DNA from: Pseudomonas sp. MM223
GTDB lineage: Bacteria > Pseudomonadota > Gammaproteobacteria > Pseudomonadales > Pseudomonadaceae
Length of the DNA: 64,000 nt
Assembly (NCBI GenBank): GCA_947090765.1
Contig: OX352322.1
Coordinates: 5,821,001-5,885,000 of the forward strand
Direction: 5' to 3'
A program made the translations under genes and the position numbers. The notes under the pieces are model-generated. The model ran no database searches, had not been told where the DNA came from, and saw only the letters and a list, made by a program, of their open reading frames with translations. This document shows positions 30,936-46,824 of this stretch, piece by piece. How positions within the stretch are numbered: position 1 is the first letter of the stretch; each line of letters opens with the position of its first letter.

Positions 30936-31011
30936 GCCCGGTCAGACGAATGCCTGACCGGGCGCTACCTGAAGAGGTGCCGCAAACCGCCCTGTAGCGG
31001 GGGTTTGCGGC
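30936..31011 (-). other. Two strong hairpins between infB and rbfA
   Basis: GCCCGGTCAG-N8-CTGACCGGGC (30936-30963) and GCCGCAAACC-N13-GGTTTGCGGC (30979-31011) are perfect 10-bp inverted repeats side by side. Neither has a T run. They may stabilise or process the operon transcript or attenuate rbfA expression. Confidence 0.6.
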
Positions 31012-31021
31012 TTGCTCACCC

Positions 31022-33550
31022 TTAAAGGGTACGAGCCACCTGGACTTTCTCGAAGACTTCGATCTTGTCTCCGACCTTGACGTCGTTGTAGCTCTTGACG
31101 CCAATACCGCACTCCATGCCGTTACGCACTTCGGCAGCGTCATCCTTGAAGCGACGCAGCGATTCCAGCTCGCCTTCGAAGATAACCACGTCTTCGCGCA
31201 GTACGCGAATCGGACGGTTACGGTACACGGTACCTTCGATGACCATACAGCCAGCGATGGCGCCGAACTTCGGCGAACGGAACACGTCACGCACTTCGGC
31301 GACACCCAGGATGTTCTCGCGAACATCGCTGCCAAGCATACCGGTCAGGGCCTTCTTGACGTCTTCGATGATGTCGTAGATCACGTTGTAATAACGCATA
31401 TCCAGACCTTCCTGCTCGACGATCTTGCGCGCGCCGGCATCGGCACGCACGTTGAAGCCGAACAGTACTGCATTCGAAGCCAGCGCCAGGTTGGCGTCGC
31501 TTTCGGTGATACCACCAACACCACCACCGATCACGCGCACCTGAACTTCGTCGTTGCCCAGGCCGCCGAGCGAACCGTTCAACGCTTCCAGGGAACCACG
31601 CACATCGGTCTTGAGGACGATGTTGAGGGTCTTCTTCTCTTCCTGACCCATGGTCTCGAAGATGTTTTCCAGCTTGCCGGCGTGAGCACGGGCCAGCTTG
31701 ACCTCGCGGTACTTGCCTTGACGGAACAGGGCAACTTCGCGGGCTTTCTTCTCGTCGGCAACCACGGACAGCTCGTCACCGGCTTCCGGGGTACCGTCCA
31801 GGCCAAGGATCTCGACCGGGATCGACGGGCCGGCTTCCTTCACAGGCTTGCCGTTCTCGTCCAGCATGGCACGCACGCGGCCATAGTTGGAACCGCACAG
31901 CACCATGTCGCCCTGACGCAGCGTACCGTCCTGAACCAGGATGGTTGCCACTGGGCCACGGCCCTTGTCCAGGCGCGATTCGACGACCACGCCACGACCT
32001 GGAGCGGTCGGGGTTGCGGTCAGTTCGAGGATCTCGGCCTGCAGCAGGACGGCTTCGAGCAATTCGTCGACACCGGTACCCATCTTCGCCGAAACCTTGA
32101 CGAACGGCGTGTCACCACCCCAGTCCTCGGAGGTTACGCCTTCGACGGACAGTTCGTTGCGGATGCGATCGAGGTCAGCACCTGGCTTGTCGATCTTGTT
32201 CACCGCGACCACCAGCGGAACGCCAGCTGCCTTGGCATGCTGAACGGCTTCGCGGGTTTGTGGCATCACGCCGTCGTCCGCTGCCACCACCAGGATGACG
32301 ATGTCGGTCGCCTTGGCACCACGTGCACGCATCTGAGTGAACGCTGCGTGGCCCGGGGTATCGAGGAAAGTGACCATGCCGCGGTCGGTTTCCACGTGGT
32401 AGGCGCCGATGTGCTGGGTGATACCACCGGCTTCGCCAGCAGCAACCTTGGCACGACGGATGTAGTCGAGCAGCGAGGTCTTACCATGGTCAACGTGACC
32501 CATGACGGTAACCACCGGCGCACGCGACTCGGTCTGGCCTTCGAATTTCAGCGATTCGGCCAAGGAGTCTTCCAGGGCGGTATCGCTGACCAGGGTGACC
32601 TTGTGGCCCAGCTCTTCTGCGATCAGCTGAGCGGTTTCCTGGTCGAGCACCTGGTTGATGGTAACCGGGGTGCCCATCTTGAACATGAACTTGACGACTT
32701 CAGCGCCCTTGACGGACATCTGGTTGGCCAGTTCGGAAACCGTGATGGTTTCGCCGATGGTCACGTCACGGATGACGGGGCCGGTCGGGTTCTGGAAGCC
32801 ATGCTGGTTACGCTTCTTCAGCTTGCCCTTGCCACCACGACCGCGACGAGCGCCATCGCTCTCTTCGTCGGTGGTACGCGGAGCAGCACGCGGAGTCGGC
32901 GCCTTTTCCTTTTCCTTGACCTTGACCTTGATCGACACACGAGGCGCCTCGCCACGACGACGATCGTCATCGCGAGTACGGCTTTCGTTGCGACGGGTCT
33001 CGTCCTTCTTGCGCTCCGCAGCACGGGCTGCAGCGTCTTCGGAGGCCGGGGCGTCGGCGACTACCGGGGCCGGGGCAGCGGCAGGTGCCGGCTCTGGCTT
33101 GGCGGCAGGCGCAGGGGCGGCTACAGCAGAGTCAGCTGCCTGACGGCGAGCTTGATCTTCGTTGCGCTGACGGACTTCGGCATCAACCTTGTCGCGAGCG
33201 GCATTTTCAGCCGCACGGCGCTCTTCTGCTTCACGCTTCTGCTCAGCCTGGATTTCTTCCGGGCTGCGCTGCACGAATACTTTCTTCTTGCGTACTTCTA
33301 CGCTAATGCTCTTGCTACCGGCGACACGCAGGGTGCTGGTGGTTTTGCGCTGCAAGGTAATCTTGCGCGGCTCTTCCGCCTTGCTCTTGTGGCTGCTTTT
33401 CAAATGAGTCAGCAGGGTCTGCTTCTCATTGTCGGTCACTACCTGACCGGCGTCGGTGTGCGGCAGACCTGCCTCACGCATCTGCTGCAGCAGGCGCTCT
33501 ACCGGTGCCTCGACCTCTTGGGCCAGTTCTTTCACCGTGACTTGCGTCAT
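31022..33550 (-). CDS. infB: Translation initiation factor IF-2
   Basis: An 842-residue IF-2, the GTPase that places initiator tRNA on the 30S subunit and promotes subunit joining. The N-terminal IF2-N helix region ([27 protein letters not shown]) is followed by a long charged Ala/Glu/Arg-rich linker to about residue 250. The G domain has G1 [10 protein letters not shown]2/G3 DTPGHAAF and G4 NKID, and domains II, III and IV follow. The fMet-tRNA it uses is encoded 2 kb away in this window. It lies 27 bp after nusA. Confidence 0.97.
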   Translation of the reverse strand: MTQVTVKELAQEVEAPVERLLQQMREAGLPHTDAGQVVTDNEKQTLLTHLKSSHKSKAEEPRKITLQRKTTSTLRVAGSKSISVEVRKKKVFVQRSPEEIQAEQKREAEERRAAENAARDKVDAEVRQRNEDQARRQAADSAVAAPAPAAKPEPAPAAAPAPVVADAPASEDAAARAAERKKDETRRNESRTRDDDRRRGEAPRVSIKVKVKEKEKAPTPRAAPRTTDEESDGARRGRGGKGKLKKRNQHGFQNPTGPVIRDVTIGETITVSELANQMSVKGAEVVKFMFKMGTPVTINQVLDQETAQLIAEELGHKVTLVSDTALEDSLAESLKFEGQTESRAPVVTVMGHVDHGKTSLLDYIRRAKVAAGEAGGITQHIGAYHVETDRGMVTFLDTPGHAAFTQMRARGAKATDIVILVVAADDGVMPQTREAVQHAKAAGVPLVVAVNKIDKPGADLDRIRNELSVEGVTSEDWGGDTPFVKVSAKMGTGVDELLEAVLLQAEILELTATPTAPGRGVVVESRLDKGRGPVATILVQDGTLRQGDMVLCGSNYGRVRAMLDENGKPVKEAGPSIPVEILGLDGTPEAGDELSVVADEKKAREVALFRQGKYREVKLARAHAGKLENIFETMGQEEKKTLNIVLKTDVRGSLEALNGSLGGLGNDEVQVRVIGGGVGGITESDANLALASNAVLFGFNVRADAGARKIVEQEGLDMRYYNVIYDIIEDVKKALTGMLGSDVRENILGVAEVRDVFRSPKFGAIAGCMVIEGTVYRNRPIRVLREDVVIFEGELESLRRFKDDAAEVRNGMECGIGVKSYNDVKVGDKIEVFEKVQVARTL

Positions 33551-33577
33551 GCACTTCTCTCCTCAGGCCGCGCCTAA

Positions 33578-35059
33578 TTACTCGAACCAATGGGCTCGGG
33601 CGGCCATGATCAACTTGCCGGCACGCTCTTCGTCGATGCCGTCGATGTCGAGCAGATCGTCGATCGACTGCTCGGCCAGGTCTTCGCGGTTAACCACGCC
33701 GCGCACCGCCAGTTCAGCCGCCAGGTCCTTGTCCATACCCTCAAGAGAGAGCAGGTCTTCGGCCGGGTGGGCGTCTGCCAGTTTTTCTTCGGTAGCGATG
33801 GCCTTGGTCAACAAACGGTCCTTGGCTCGAGCGCGGAGCTCATTGACGATATCTTCGTCAAAGCCATCGATGTTGAGCATTTCTTCCAACGGTACGTAGG
33901 CAATTTCTTCGAGGCTGGTGAAGCCTTCGTCGACCAGCACTTGGGCCAGCTCCTCGTCGACTTCCAGTTCATCGATGAAATTGCGCAGGATGTCACCTGT
34001 TTCGGCCTGCTGCTTGGCCTGAATGTCCTTCTCGGTCATCACGTTCAGGGTCCAGCCGGTCAGCTGACTGGCAAGACGAACGTTCTGACCGCCACGGCCA
34101 ATGGCCTGGGCCAGGTTATCCTCGGCGACGGCGATGTCCATGGCATGGGCATCTTCATCAACGATGATCGCCGCGACTTCAGCCGGCGACATGGCGTTGA
34201 TGACGAACTGCGCCGGGTTATCGTCCCACAGGACGATATCCACACGCTCACCACCCAACTCCCCGGATACAGCTTGGACGCGCGAACCACGCATGCCGAT
34301 ACAGGCGCCTTGCGGGTCGATGCGCTTGTCCTTGGAGCGGACGGCGATCTTGGCTCGCGAACCCGGATCACGGGAGGCAGCCATGACTTCAATGAGGCCC
34401 TCGGCAATTTCCGGCACTTCAATGCGGAAAAGCTCGATCAGCATCTGCGGCGCGGTGCGCGACAGGATCAGCTGAGGACCACGGTTTTCAGTGCGAATTT
34501 CCTTGAGCAGCGCACGCAGGCGCACACCCACACGGAAGGTTTCACGCGGAATGATATCTTCGCGAGCCAGCAGGGCCTCGGCGTTGTTGCCCAGGTCAAC
34601 GATGACGTTGTCGCGGGTAACCTTTTTGACGGTACCGGAAATGATCTCGCCTACGCGTTCGCGGTAGGCATCGACCACCTGGGCACGCTCGGCCTCACGG
34701 ACCTTCTGCACGATGACCTGCTTGGCGGTCTGAGCGGCGATACGACCGAACTCGATGGACTCGATCTTCTCCTCGATCACGTCACCAATCTTGGCTTCCG
34801 GATGAGTGTCCTTGATCTTGTCCAACCAGGTTTCGATCGCCGGATCATCAAGATCGGCTTCATCGACCACGGTCCAGCGACGGAAAGTCTCATAGCTACC
34901 GGTGTGGCGGTTGATTTCCACACGCAGATCAACTTCGTCTTCAAAACGTTTTTTGGTCGCAGTGGCCAGGGCCACCTCCAGCGCTTCGAAAATGACGCCG
35001 GGCGGTACACCTTTTTCGTTGGATACCGATTCAACAACCAGCAGTACTTCTTTGCTCAT
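33578..35059 (-). CDS. nusA: Transcription termination/antitermination factor NusA
   Basis: A 493-residue NusA: N-terminal RNA polymerase-binding domain ([23 protein letters not shown]), S1 (about 135-200), KH1 and KH2 with [20 protein letters not shown] and [17 protein letters not shown], and two C-terminal acidic helix-hairpin repeats as in E. coli. It modulates pausing, intrinsic termination and rRNA antitermination. The ATG at 35059 is chosen over the 7-codon extension at 35080. It is flanked by rimP and infB in the usual order. Confidence 0.97.
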   Translation of the reverse strand: MSKEVLLVVESVSNEKGVPPGVIFEALEVALATATKKRFEDEVDLRVEINRHTGSYETFRRWTVVDEADLDDPAIETWLDKIKDTHPEAKIGDVIEEKIESIEFGRIAAQTAKQVIVQKVREAERAQVVDAYRERVGEIISGTVKKVTRDNVIVDLGNNAEALLAREDIIPRETFRVGVRLRALLKEIRTENRGPQLILSRTAPQMLIELFRIEVPEIAEGLIEVMAASRDPGSRAKIAVRSKDKRIDPQGACIGMRGSRVQAVSGELGGERVDIVLWDDNPAQFVINAMSPAEVAAIIVDEDAHAMDIAVAEDNLAQAIGRGGQNVRLASQLTGWTLNVMTEKDIQAKQQAETGDILRNFIDELEVDEELAQVLVDEGFTSLEEIAYVPLEEMLNIDGFDEDIVNELRARAKDRLLTKAIATEEKLADAHPAEDLLSLEGMDKDLAAELAVRGVVNREDLAEQSIDDLLDIDGIDEERAGKLIMAARAHWFE

Positions 35060-35118
35060 CGTACGCCTCGCCTTGCGCAAGCCATTGGGCCCGGATAGTC
35101 CGCCGGGCCCGGCACGTC

Positions 35119-35577
35119 TCAGTCAAAACTGGGAATAATATTGGCCTTGTCGATCGAGTCGATCGGCAACAGGAACTCCTGATTGTCCACCTGGACCACC
35201 ACATCCTGCTCCTCCACACCGCGGAGAAGGCCCTGGAAGTTACGACGACCCTCGAAGGGTGAGCGCAGCTTGATCTTCACTTGTTCGCCGGCATGCGAGG
35301 CAAACTGTTCCAGAGTGAACAGTGGGCGATCCATGCCTGGAGAAGACACCTCGAGGGTGTACTCACTGCTGATTGGATCTTCCACATCGAGAATGGCGCT
35401 GGCCTGACGACTGACCGCTTCGCAGTCCTCCACCAGGATGCCGCCTTCCTTGTCGATGTAGATGCGCAGTACCGAATGCTTACCCTGGGAAACGTATTCG
35501 ATCCCCCAGCACTGATAGCCCAGACCCTCGACAACCGGGGCCAACAAGGCCTGCAACTGTTCTAGCTTGCTCGACAC
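35119..35577 (-). CDS. rimP: Ribosome maturation factor RimP
   Basis: A 152-residue RimP that helps assemble the 30S head/body. It shows the two-domain pattern [55 protein letters not shown] and [18 protein letters not shown] at 35577 is preceded by GAGGGGG and gives the family start [14 protein letters not shown]; the longer reading from 35628 is rejected. It is the first protein gene after the tRNA pair. Confidence 0.95.
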   Translation of the reverse strand: MSSKLEQLQALLAPVVEGLGYQCWGIEYVSQGKHSVLRIYIDKEGGILVEDCEAVSRQASAILDVEDPISSEYTLEVSSPGMDRPLFTLEQFASHAGEQVKIKLRSPFEGRRNFQGLLRGVEEQDVVVQVDNQEFLLPIDSIDKANIIPSFD

Positions 35578-35675
35578 CTGAACCCCCTCGTGCATGCTGT
35601 GCAAATAAAAAATGGGCAAAGCGCCCATCCCTGAAAGCGCCGTTGGACAACGACGCCGAAAACTGTTCGGTTAGC

Positions 35676-35697
35676 AAAAAGCCCCTGAAAAGGGGCT
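35676..35697 (-). terminator. Terminator after tRNA-fMet
   Basis: Minus strand AGCCCCT-TTTC-AGGGGCT followed by TTTT. It may be partial, allowing some read-through to rimP. Confidence 0.8.
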
Positions 35698-35707
35698 CCG
35701 CTGAAGC

Positions 35708-35784
<77 letters not shown>

Positions 35785-35850
35785 ACAAAGCTGGGGCAAA
35801 AGTATAAGACCGAACCCTGTTGAGGGTCAAATCCAAACGTTCACCTACAA

Positions 35851-35871
35851 GAAAGCCCGCTAAAGCGGGCT
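35851..35871 (-). terminator. Hairpin after tRNA-Leu
   Basis: Minus strand AGCCCGC-TTTA-GCGGGCT followed by TTCTTG, located between the two tRNA genes. Confidence 0.75.
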
Positions 35872-35884
35872 CTCAAGCTTCAAT

Positions 35885-35970
35885 TGGTACCGAGAAGGGG
35901 ACTCGAACCCCTACACCCTATGGGCACAACCACCTCAAGGTTGCGTGTCTACCAATTCCACCACCTCGGC
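35885..35970 (-). tRNA. tRNA-Leu (GAG)
   Basis: An 86-nt class II tRNA with a long variable arm and encoded CCA (GCCGAGGTGGTGGAATTGGT ... CTCGGTACCA). The anticodon loop CTTGAGG carries GAG. It matches E. coli leuU in sequence and in its location between secG and rimP. Confidence 0.97.
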
Positions 35971-35991
35971 AATACTACTACTTGAAACCCG

Positions 35992-36390
35992 TTACTTCTG
36001 CTCTTGAGTCGGAGGAGGTACATCACCGGTATTATTGGTGGTTTCGCTCTTCTGCTGTTGGAGCACCGGTACATCATCATTAACTGCCGGCTTTTGCTGC
36101 TCTTTCACTTCTAGCACTGCTGGATCTGGAAGACCTGCTTGGCTAAGCTGGTGAGCTTGTTGCTTCGCGCAGTATCCTAACCCAAGTGCTGTCAAAAAGA
36201 AAGTGGCAGCGAGTATAGCAGTGAATTTACTTAGGAACGTTGCAGAGCCCTGGCTCCCGAACACGGTATTTGAAGCACCCGCGCCGAAAGATGCACCTGC
36301 TTCCGCACCCTTACCCTGTTGCAACAGAACCAGCACTACAAGCGACAGCGCTGCCAACAGATGAAAAACAACGATGACTGTTTCCAGCAT
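35992..36390 (-). CDS. secG: Protein translocase subunit SecG
   Basis: A 132-residue SecG, the third inner-membrane subunit of SecYEG. Two membrane helices (residues about 2-24 and 52-72) flank the conserved cytoplasmic loop [34 protein letters not shown]. The C-terminal tail is longer than in E. coli and rich in Gln, Pro and Lys. The ATG at 36390 ([12 protein letters not shown]) has AGGAAA upstream; the 11-codon extension to 36423 runs back into tpiA and is unlikely. It follows tpiA by 4 bp. Confidence 0.95.
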   Translation of the reverse strand: MLETVIVVFHLLAALSLVVLVLLQQGKGAEAGASFGAGASNTVFGSQGSATFLSKFTAILAATFFLTALGLGYCAKQQAHQLSQAGLPDPAVLEVKEQQKPAVNDDVPVLQQQKSETTNNTGDVPPPTQEQK

Positions 36391-36394
36391 TTGT

Positions 36395-37151
36395 TCAGTT
36401 TCCTGCGGCGCGACAAATTGCACCGAATTCGTCTGCGTTCAGGGAAGCTCCACCAATGAGCCCCCCATCGATATCCGGCATGCCGAACAGTTCGGCCGCA
36501 TTGGCCGCCTTCACGCTGCCGCCGTAGAGCAACTGCACCTTCGCAGCTACTTCAGCATCTTCTGCCGCCAGCTGACCGCGGATGGCGGCGTGCACATCCT
36601 GGGCCTGCTGTGGCGTGGCCGTTAGGCCGGTGCCGATGGCCCATACAGGCTCATAAGCAATTACTGCATTGGCAAAAGCCTTAACACCGAAAGCCTCGAT
36701 GATACTGCTTAGTTGACGCCCGACAACTTCAAGCGTTTTGCCCGCCTCGCGCTCTTCAAGGGTTTCCCCGATGCAAAGCACTGGCTTCAAACCTTTGGCT
36801 TGGGCCGCTGCAAACTTGCGATTGAGCACTTCGTCGGTTTCACCAATGATCTGGCGACGCTCCGAGTGACCAATCAACACCAACTTGCAACCTGCTTCTA
36901 CCAGCTGCTCCGGAGCAACTTCCCCGGTCAGCGCACCCTGTTCGGGTTGTACAGCAGAATTCTGTGCGCCGACAGTAATTTCTTTACCTGCCAAGCCATC
37001 GATCACTTGATTGATGAACAGGGCCGGTGGAAATACTGCGACTTCCACTCCGCTCGGCAAGGCAAGATTGCTCAAGCCTTCGGTCAGCTTCAGCGACGCT
37101 AGCGCGGGTACCGTGCATCTTCCAGTTACCAGCTACCATAGGGCGACGCAT
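36395..37151 (-). pseudogene. tpiA: Triosephosphate isomerase, frameshifted near the N-terminus
   Basis: TIM interconverts dihydroxyacetone-P and glyceraldehyde-3-P. The N-terminus [21 protein letters not shown], with catalytic Lys in NWKMHG, reads from ATG 37151. The rest ([13 protein letters not shown]..., with catalytic His in IGHSERR, Glu in [11 protein letters not shown] and the phosphate loop GGSVKAANA) is in the next frame. One surplus base in GCTGAAGCTGACC (plus strand 37089-37090) explains this. Removing it restores 251 residues, the normal length, and a GAGCTG hexamer. Everything else is intact, so a sequence error is the favoured explanation. If real, central metabolism would be impaired. 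Confidence 0.9.
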
Positions 37152-37175
37152 GCTTTACCTCGTCGGTCAAAGTGG

Positions 37176-37204
37176 GCGCAGATCTTACCCAACCAGATCT
37201 GCGC
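37176..37204 (-). terminator. Inverted repeat between glmM and tpiA
   Basis: GCGCAGATCT-N9-AGATCTGCGC is a perfect 10-bp stem just after glmM. The following bases (CCACTTTGACC) lack a good T run, so it is at best a weak terminator or a processing site. Confidence 0.55.
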
Positions 37205-37216
37205 TGGCAAGCGCCT

Positions 37217-38557
37217 TCAGACACAAACTTCGCTGACCAGTTTGGCCAGCGCTTCAGCGTGCGCCCGCACCTGGTTTTCGTCTTCGCCCTCGACCATGAC
37301 CCGCACCAGCGGCTCGGTACCCGACTTGCGCAGAAGCACGCGACCGCGACCCGCCAAGGCCTCGGTCACTTTGGCACTGGCCTCCTTGACTGCCGGGTGC
37401 TCCAGCGGGTCGACCTTGCTGGCGCCGAAGCGCACGTTGATCAGCACCTGCGGGCATTTGCGCAGGGCCTGACGGGCCTGTGCCAGGGTTTCGCCACGGC
37501 GTTTGAGCGCCATCAGCACCTGCAGCGCGGCAATGATCGCGTCACCGGTGGTGGTGTGGTTGCAGCACACGACGTGACCGGAGTTTTCACCACCGACCAG
37601 CCATTCACGCTCCAGCAGCTCGGCCATGACGTAACGGTCGCCGACCTTGGCCCGCACGAACGGGATATCCAGGTCCTTCAGCGCAAGCTCCAGGCCCAGG
37701 TTGCTCATCAGCGTACCCACCACCCCACCTTGCAGCTTGCCACGGTCGTGCAGGTCGCGGGCAATGATGAACAGCAACTCGTCACCGTCGACGATGGCAC
37801 CCGTGTGGTCGACCATCAACACGCGATCGCCGTCACCATCGAAGGCGATGCCGAGGTCGGCATGGCCAACCAGTACGGCGGCCTGCAGCGATTCGATGTG
37901 GGTCGAACCGCACCCTTCGTTGATGTTCAGGCCGTCCGGCTGCGCATGCAGCACGGTCACGTCAGCACCCAACTCACGGAACACGCTTGGCGCAACCTTG
38001 TAGGTAGCACCGTGGGCGCAATCGACCACCAGTTTGAGGCCGTCGAAGCTGGTGCTGCTCGGCACGCTGCTCTTGCAGAACTCGATGTAGCGGCCGGCAG
38101 CATCGTTGATGCGCGAAACCTTGCCCAGCTTGCCCGAGTCGACAACGGTCATCGGCTGGTCGAGCAGCTCTTCGATCATCAGCTCGACTTCGTCCGGCAG
38201 CTTGGTGCCCTGGCCCGAGAAAAACTTGATGCCGTTGTCTTCGTGCGGGTTGTGCGAGGCACTGATGACAATGCCCGCCTGGGCATGGAAAGTACGGGTC
38301 AGGTAGGCGATGGCCGGCGTAGGCATTGGCCCCAGCAGCATGACGTCGGCACCTGCCGCGGCCAGACCAGCTTCAAGCGCAGACTCGAACATGTAGCCGG
38401 AGATGCGCGTGTCCTTGCCCACCAGCACCCGGCAATGCCCTTGCTTGCGGAAAGCCATGCCTGCCGCCCAGCCGAGCTTCAGCATGAAGTCAGGCGTGAT
38501 CGGGAATTCGCCGACGCGGCCACGAATGCCGTCGGTACCAAAGTATTTTCTGCTCAT
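37217..38557 (-). CDS. glmM: Phosphoglucosamine mutase
   Basis: A 446-residue GlmM that converts glucosamine-6-P to glucosamine-1-P on the way to UDP-GlcNAc for peptidoglycan and LPS. It shows the N-terminal [14 protein letters not shown], the phosphoserine active site [16 protein letters not shown], the Mg loop [11 protein letters not shown], the sugar loop GGENSGH and the C-terminal phosphate loop [14 protein letters not shown]. The ATG at 38557 gives the exact family start [10 protein letters not shown]. It lies directly after folP (16 bp), as in E. coli. Confidence 0.97.
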   Translation of the reverse strand: MSRKYFGTDGIRGRVGEFPITPDFMLKLGWAAGMAFRKQGHCRVLVGKDTRISGYMFESALEAGLAAAGADVMLLGPMPTPAIAYLTRTFHAQAGIVISASHNPHEDNGIKFFSGQGTKLPDEVELMIEELLDQPMTVVDSGKLGKVSRINDAAGRYIEFCKSSVPSSTSFDGLKLVVDCAHGATYKVAPSVFRELGADVTVLHAQPDGLNINEGCGSTHIESLQAAVLVGHADLGIAFDGDGDRVLMVDHTGAIVDGDELLFIIARDLHDRGKLQGGVVGTLMSNLGLELALKDLDIPFVRAKVGDRYVMAELLEREWLVGGENSGHVVCCNHTTTGDAIIAALQVLMALKRRGETLAQARQALRKCPQVLINVRFGASKVDPLEHPAVKEASAKVTEALAGRGRVLLRKSGTEPLVRVMVEGEDENQVRAHAEALAKLVSEVCV

Positions 38558-38573
38558 AGGGACTCCAATGTTC

Positions 38574-39425
38574 TTATTCGGCGTTTTGCACCGCAGCAAT
38601 CATGCGCACCACATCGACAGTTTCGGCCACGTCATGGACGCGAAGTATGCTCGCCCCCTTGGTCATGGCCAACGCCGCCAGCGCAAGGCTGCCGTACAAG
38701 CGCTCGCCGACCGGACGTTCCAGCGTCAGGCCGATCATGCTCTTTCGTGAAACGCCCACCAGCAGCGGGCGCCCAAGGCGATAGAGCGCTTCCATGTGTT
38801 TGAACAGGCTCAGGTTGTGCGCCAGTGTCTTGGCGAAACCAAAGCCAGGGTCAAGGATGATTCTGTTCGCGTCGATGCCCGCTGCAGCACAGGCGGCCAT
38901 CCGCTGTTCAAGATAACGCGTAACGTCGGCGGTCACATCTTCGTAATGCGGGTCGTCCTGCATGTTACCCGGCTCGCCACGCATGTGCATGAGGCACACT
39001 GGCAGCCCGGTATCTGCTGCGGCATCCAGGGCACCATCGCGCTCCAGGGCGCGCACGTCATTGATCAACCCGGCACCGAGGCGAGCCGATTCACGCATGA
39101 CGGCAGGCGTCGAGGTATCGACCGAAATGACTACGTCGAGGCGGCTGTTGATTGCCTCGACCATCGGCGCCACTCGTTCCAGCTCTTCGGTCACCGATAC
39201 CGCCCGTGCACCAGGGCGCGTGGACTCACCGCCGATGTCGATCAACGTGGCGCCGGCAGCAACCATCGCTTCGGCGTGGCGCAGGGCTTCGTCGCGCTGA
39301 CTGAAGCGCCCGCCATCGGAGAAGGAGTCTGGGGTGATATTGAGAATACCCATCACATGGGTACGCGACAAATCAAGAACCCGGTTGCCGCAAGGCAACC
39401 GGGTCGGGTACTGCACTGAGCTCAT
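38574..39425 (-). CDS. folP: Dihydropteroate synthase
   Basis: A 283-residue DHPS that joins p-aminobenzoate to hydroxymethyl-dihydropterin pyrophosphate, the product of FolK at 14968. This is the sulfonamide target. It shows the TIM-barrel motifs [16 protein letters not shown], the Asp in [12 protein letters not shown], the [13 protein letters not shown] segment and the K/R region [10 protein letters not shown]. It lies 8 bp downstream of ftsH, a conserved gene order (ftsH-folP-glmM). Confidence 0.97.
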   Translation of the reverse strand: MSSVQYPTRLPCGNRVLDLSRTHVMGILNITPDSFSDGGRFSQRDEALRHAEAMVAAGATLIDIGGESTRPGARAVSVTEELERVAPMVEAINSRLDVVISVDTSTPAVMRESARLGAGLINDVRALERDGALDAAADTGLPVCLMHMRGEPGNMQDDPHYEDVTADVTRYLEQRMAACAAAGIDANRIILDPGFGFAKTLAHNLSLFKHMEALYRLGRPLLVGVSRKSMIGLTLERPVGERLYGSLALAALAMTKGASILRVHDVAETVDVVRMIAAVQNAE

Positions 39426-39433
39426 AGACGCCC

Positions 39434-41338
<1,905 letters not shown>

Positions 41339-41498
41339 GTCGTTCAATTCGCTACCCTCTGAGGCCGGCGCACGACGCAGCCGTGCCTCGCATGATATTC
41401 ATCGCCCTAACTTACTACATTACCTACGCAGCCGCAGGCACCGTCTGTAACCCTTTGTGAAAGCTAGACTACACGAAGTTCGGACGATCCTGACGCAG

Positions 41499-41527
41499 TG
41501 GCCGATTGGAATTAACTATCGGCCACC
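41499..41527 (-). terminator. Inverted repeat after rlmE
   Basis: GTGGCCGAT-N11-ATCGGCCAC is a perfect 9-bp stem about 15 bp after the rlmE stop, without a T run. Any ftsH promoter would lie in the following ~160 bp; I could not assign a convincing -35/-10. Confidence 0.45.
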
Positions 41528-41541
41528 CCGCTTCACACCTT

Positions 41542-42168
41542 TCATGCCCCTTTGAAACCCCTGCCCAACAGGTATTGCTCACGGGAACGGTCCCGCGACG
41601 ACGATGGCTTGCGCATTTGCACTTTGTCGAACTTGCTGCGCACGTCCTTCAGGTACACGTCAAAACCTTCGCCCTGGAAAATCTTGATCAGGAAATCGCC
41701 GCCGGGCTTGAGCACGCGGGTCGCCAGATCGAGGGCCAGCTCGCAGAGGAACATGGCACGCGGTATATCCACCGCGGGCGTACCACTCATATTGGGGGCC
41801 ATATCGGAAATCACAAGGTCTACGTGCGAATCGCCGACCGCTTCGAGAATGCGCTGCAGCACTTCGTCATGGGTGAAATCACCCTGAATGAACGTCACAT
41901 CAGCGATCGAGTCCATTTCCAGGATATCGGAAGCGATCAACCGGCCTTGGCCACCAATCAGACGACTGGTCACCTGGGACCAGCCTCCTGGGGCCGCGCC
42001 AAGGTCGATTACACTCATCCCCGGGCGGATCAGTCGGTCCTTCTCCTGGATCTCCAGCAGCTTGTAGCTCGCACGCGAGCGGTAGCCATCCTTCTGCGCC
42101 TGCTTAACAAAAGGGTCGTTAAAATGCTCTCGCAGCCAGTTTGCGCTGCTTTTGGAACGTTGTACCAC
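41542..42168 (-). CDS. rlmE: 23S rRNA 2'-O-methyltransferase E (U2552)
   Basis: A 208-residue RlmE (FtsJ/RrmJ), which methylates U2552 in the 50S A-loop. It shows the SAM-binding motif [13 protein letters not shown], the catalytic Lys in YRSRASYKL, Asp in [10 protein letters not shown] and Lys in [16 protein letters not shown], matching the K-D-K-E tetrad. It starts at GTG 42168. It is divergent from yhbY and upstream of ftsH, as in E. coli. Confidence 0.96.
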
Positions 42169-42270
42169 GGGGCACCTCGATGATATGCGTCGTGATTGAC
42201 TGGGCGGAGCCGGTGGCCCTCGGGTAAAATGCCGGTCAATTTTACAGAATCAGACGGAAAGGGTCAGATT

Positions 42271-42579
42271 ATGCCGCTCAATAACGAGCAGAAGAAGCAG
42301 TACAAGTCCATTGGTCATGACCTGAAGCCGGTTTTGATCGTTGCTGGCAACGGTTTGAATGAAGGCGTAGTCGCCGAACTGGAACGCGCCCTGGTCGACC
42401 ATGAGCTGATCAAGGTCGAGATTCGCTCGGAAGACCGCGAAGAACGTGCCGCAACCATTGCAGAACTGTGCAAGGCCGGCCGTGCCGAGCTGGTGCAGAC
42501 CATCGGCAAGAAAGCGCTGATCTACCGCAAGAACCCACAGCCTAACAAGCAGCTGTCCAATATCCACCGCTACAAGTAA
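42271..42579 (+). CDS. yhbY: YhbY-type (CRM domain) RNA-binding protein
   Basis: A 102-residue CRM-domain protein associated with pre-50S ribosomes. It shows the family pattern KKQYKSIGHDLKPVLIVAGNGLNEGVVAELERALVDHELIKVEI and the LVQTIGKKALIYRK end. The ATG at 42271 gives the conserved start MPLNNEQKKQ; the upstream in-frame extension to 42196 is not conserved. It is divergent from rlmE across about 100 bp, a conserved arrangement linking two ribosome-related genes. Confidence 0.95.
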   Translation: MPLNNEQKKQYKSIGHDLKPVLIVAGNGLNEGVVAELERALVDHELIKVEIRSEDREERAATIAELCKAGRAELVQTIGKKALIYRKNPQPNKQLSNIHRYK

Positions 42580-42591
42580 CGGTGGCTCCGA

Positions 42592-43041
42592 TCAGTGGCG
42601 CGGTTTGCGCGCCCTGACCGGTACCGGCTGGGCCACCAGCACGATGCCGGAAAAACCCAGCACCAGGAAACAGAACATCTGCCAGCGCTCGCCGACCGAG
42701 ATGCCGTAGCGCAAGGTGTAGTACCCCACGCAGGCTGAAAACCCCAGCAACAGCATCTGGCCGCGAAATTGCCGCCACCAGGCCGCCAGGCCGTCCACCC
42801 TCGCCAGCACCGCCAGCTGAGTCAACAACCCAAGCAGCGCCACGCCAATCAACCAGCGGTCGATCTGCCCGGCGATATCCTGCACCAGCAAGGGTGCCAG
42901 GCCACTGACCTTGAGCGCAGGCACCAGCCCCACATGGAACACCCACAGGCCACCGACCCAGAAAACCTGGGCCAGTTGCCAGAGGATCCCCTCGAGGGAT
43001 GGCGCCCGCAGGCGCCGGTCAGATGTGCTTGACTTCGACAA
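42592..43041 (-). CDS. DUF4149-type membrane protein after greA
   Basis: A small inner-membrane protein with four predicted helices, in the stretches LAQVFWVGGLWVFHVGLV, WLIGVALLGLLTQLAVLA, MLLLGFSACVGYYTLRYG and MFCFLVLGFSGIVLVAQP. It ends in a basic tail (VRARKPRH). There is no ATG in a sensible place. TTG at 43041 (overlapping greA by 23 bp) or a start near 43011 would give 149 or 139 residues, so the start is uncertain. It is coupled to greA and convergent with yhbY. No function is known for the family. Confidence 0.75.
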   Translation of the reverse strand: MSKSSTSDRRLRAPSLEGILWQLAQVFWVGGLWVFHVGLVPALKVSGLAPLLVQDIAGQIDRWLIGVALLGLLTQLAVLARVDGLAAWWRQFRGQMLLLGFSACVGYYTLRYGISVGERWQMFCFLVLGFSGIVLVAQPVPVRARKPRH

Positions 43042-43497
43042 TCTCGTACTCGACCGTGCCGCTAGGCGTCTTGACGACGACAGTATCACCTTCTTCCTTG
43101 CCGATGATGGCACGGGCAATCGGCGCACCGCTCGAGAGCTTGCCCTGTTTCACGTCGGCTTCATCCTCGCCGACGATCTGGTAGGTCACTTCTTCATCGG
43201 TTTCGGTGTTGGCCAGTACCACGGTGGTACCGAAAATCACCTTGCCGGTGTGAGGGATCGTGGTCACGTCGATCACGACCGAGTTCTGCAGACGGCCTTC
43301 GATATCGCGGATACGCGCCTCGACCATACCCTGCTCTTCACGGGCAGCATGGTATTCGGCGTTTTCCTTGAGGTCGCCCAGCTCACGTGCTTCACCGATC
43401 GCCTGGCTCAGGCGCGGGCGCTCGGTCTTGCTCAGGAACAGGTGCTCCTCTTCCAGGGCGCGAGCGCCCTGGACGGTCATCGGGTACTTGGTAATGC

Positions 43498-43501
<4 letters not shown>
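43019..43501 (-). CDS. greA: Transcription elongation factor GreA
   Basis: A 160-residue GreA. It enters the RNA polymerase secondary channel and stimulates cleavage of backtracked transcripts, using the same channel as DksA (6367). The N-terminal antiparallel coiled coil has the acidic tip ([17 protein letters not shown]), and the C-terminal FKBP-like domain ends [13 protein letters not shown]. Its start overlaps the carB stop by 4 bp, so it belongs to the carA-carB-greA transcript. Confidence 0.97.
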
Positions 43502-46719
<3,218 letters not shown>

Positions 46720-46824
46720 GGTGGTCACTCAAATCCGGGGTCAGTCGGCAAGCCGCTTTGAACAATCTGGGTCAGGCGCTTCCGGGCGCGGCACGAGCCG
46801 GCCCGGGGCCTTGAAGCAGGATGC

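Noticed and set aside
31682..35098. Two long plus-strand frames (631 and 502 codons)
   Set aside because: They are shadows of infB and nusA.
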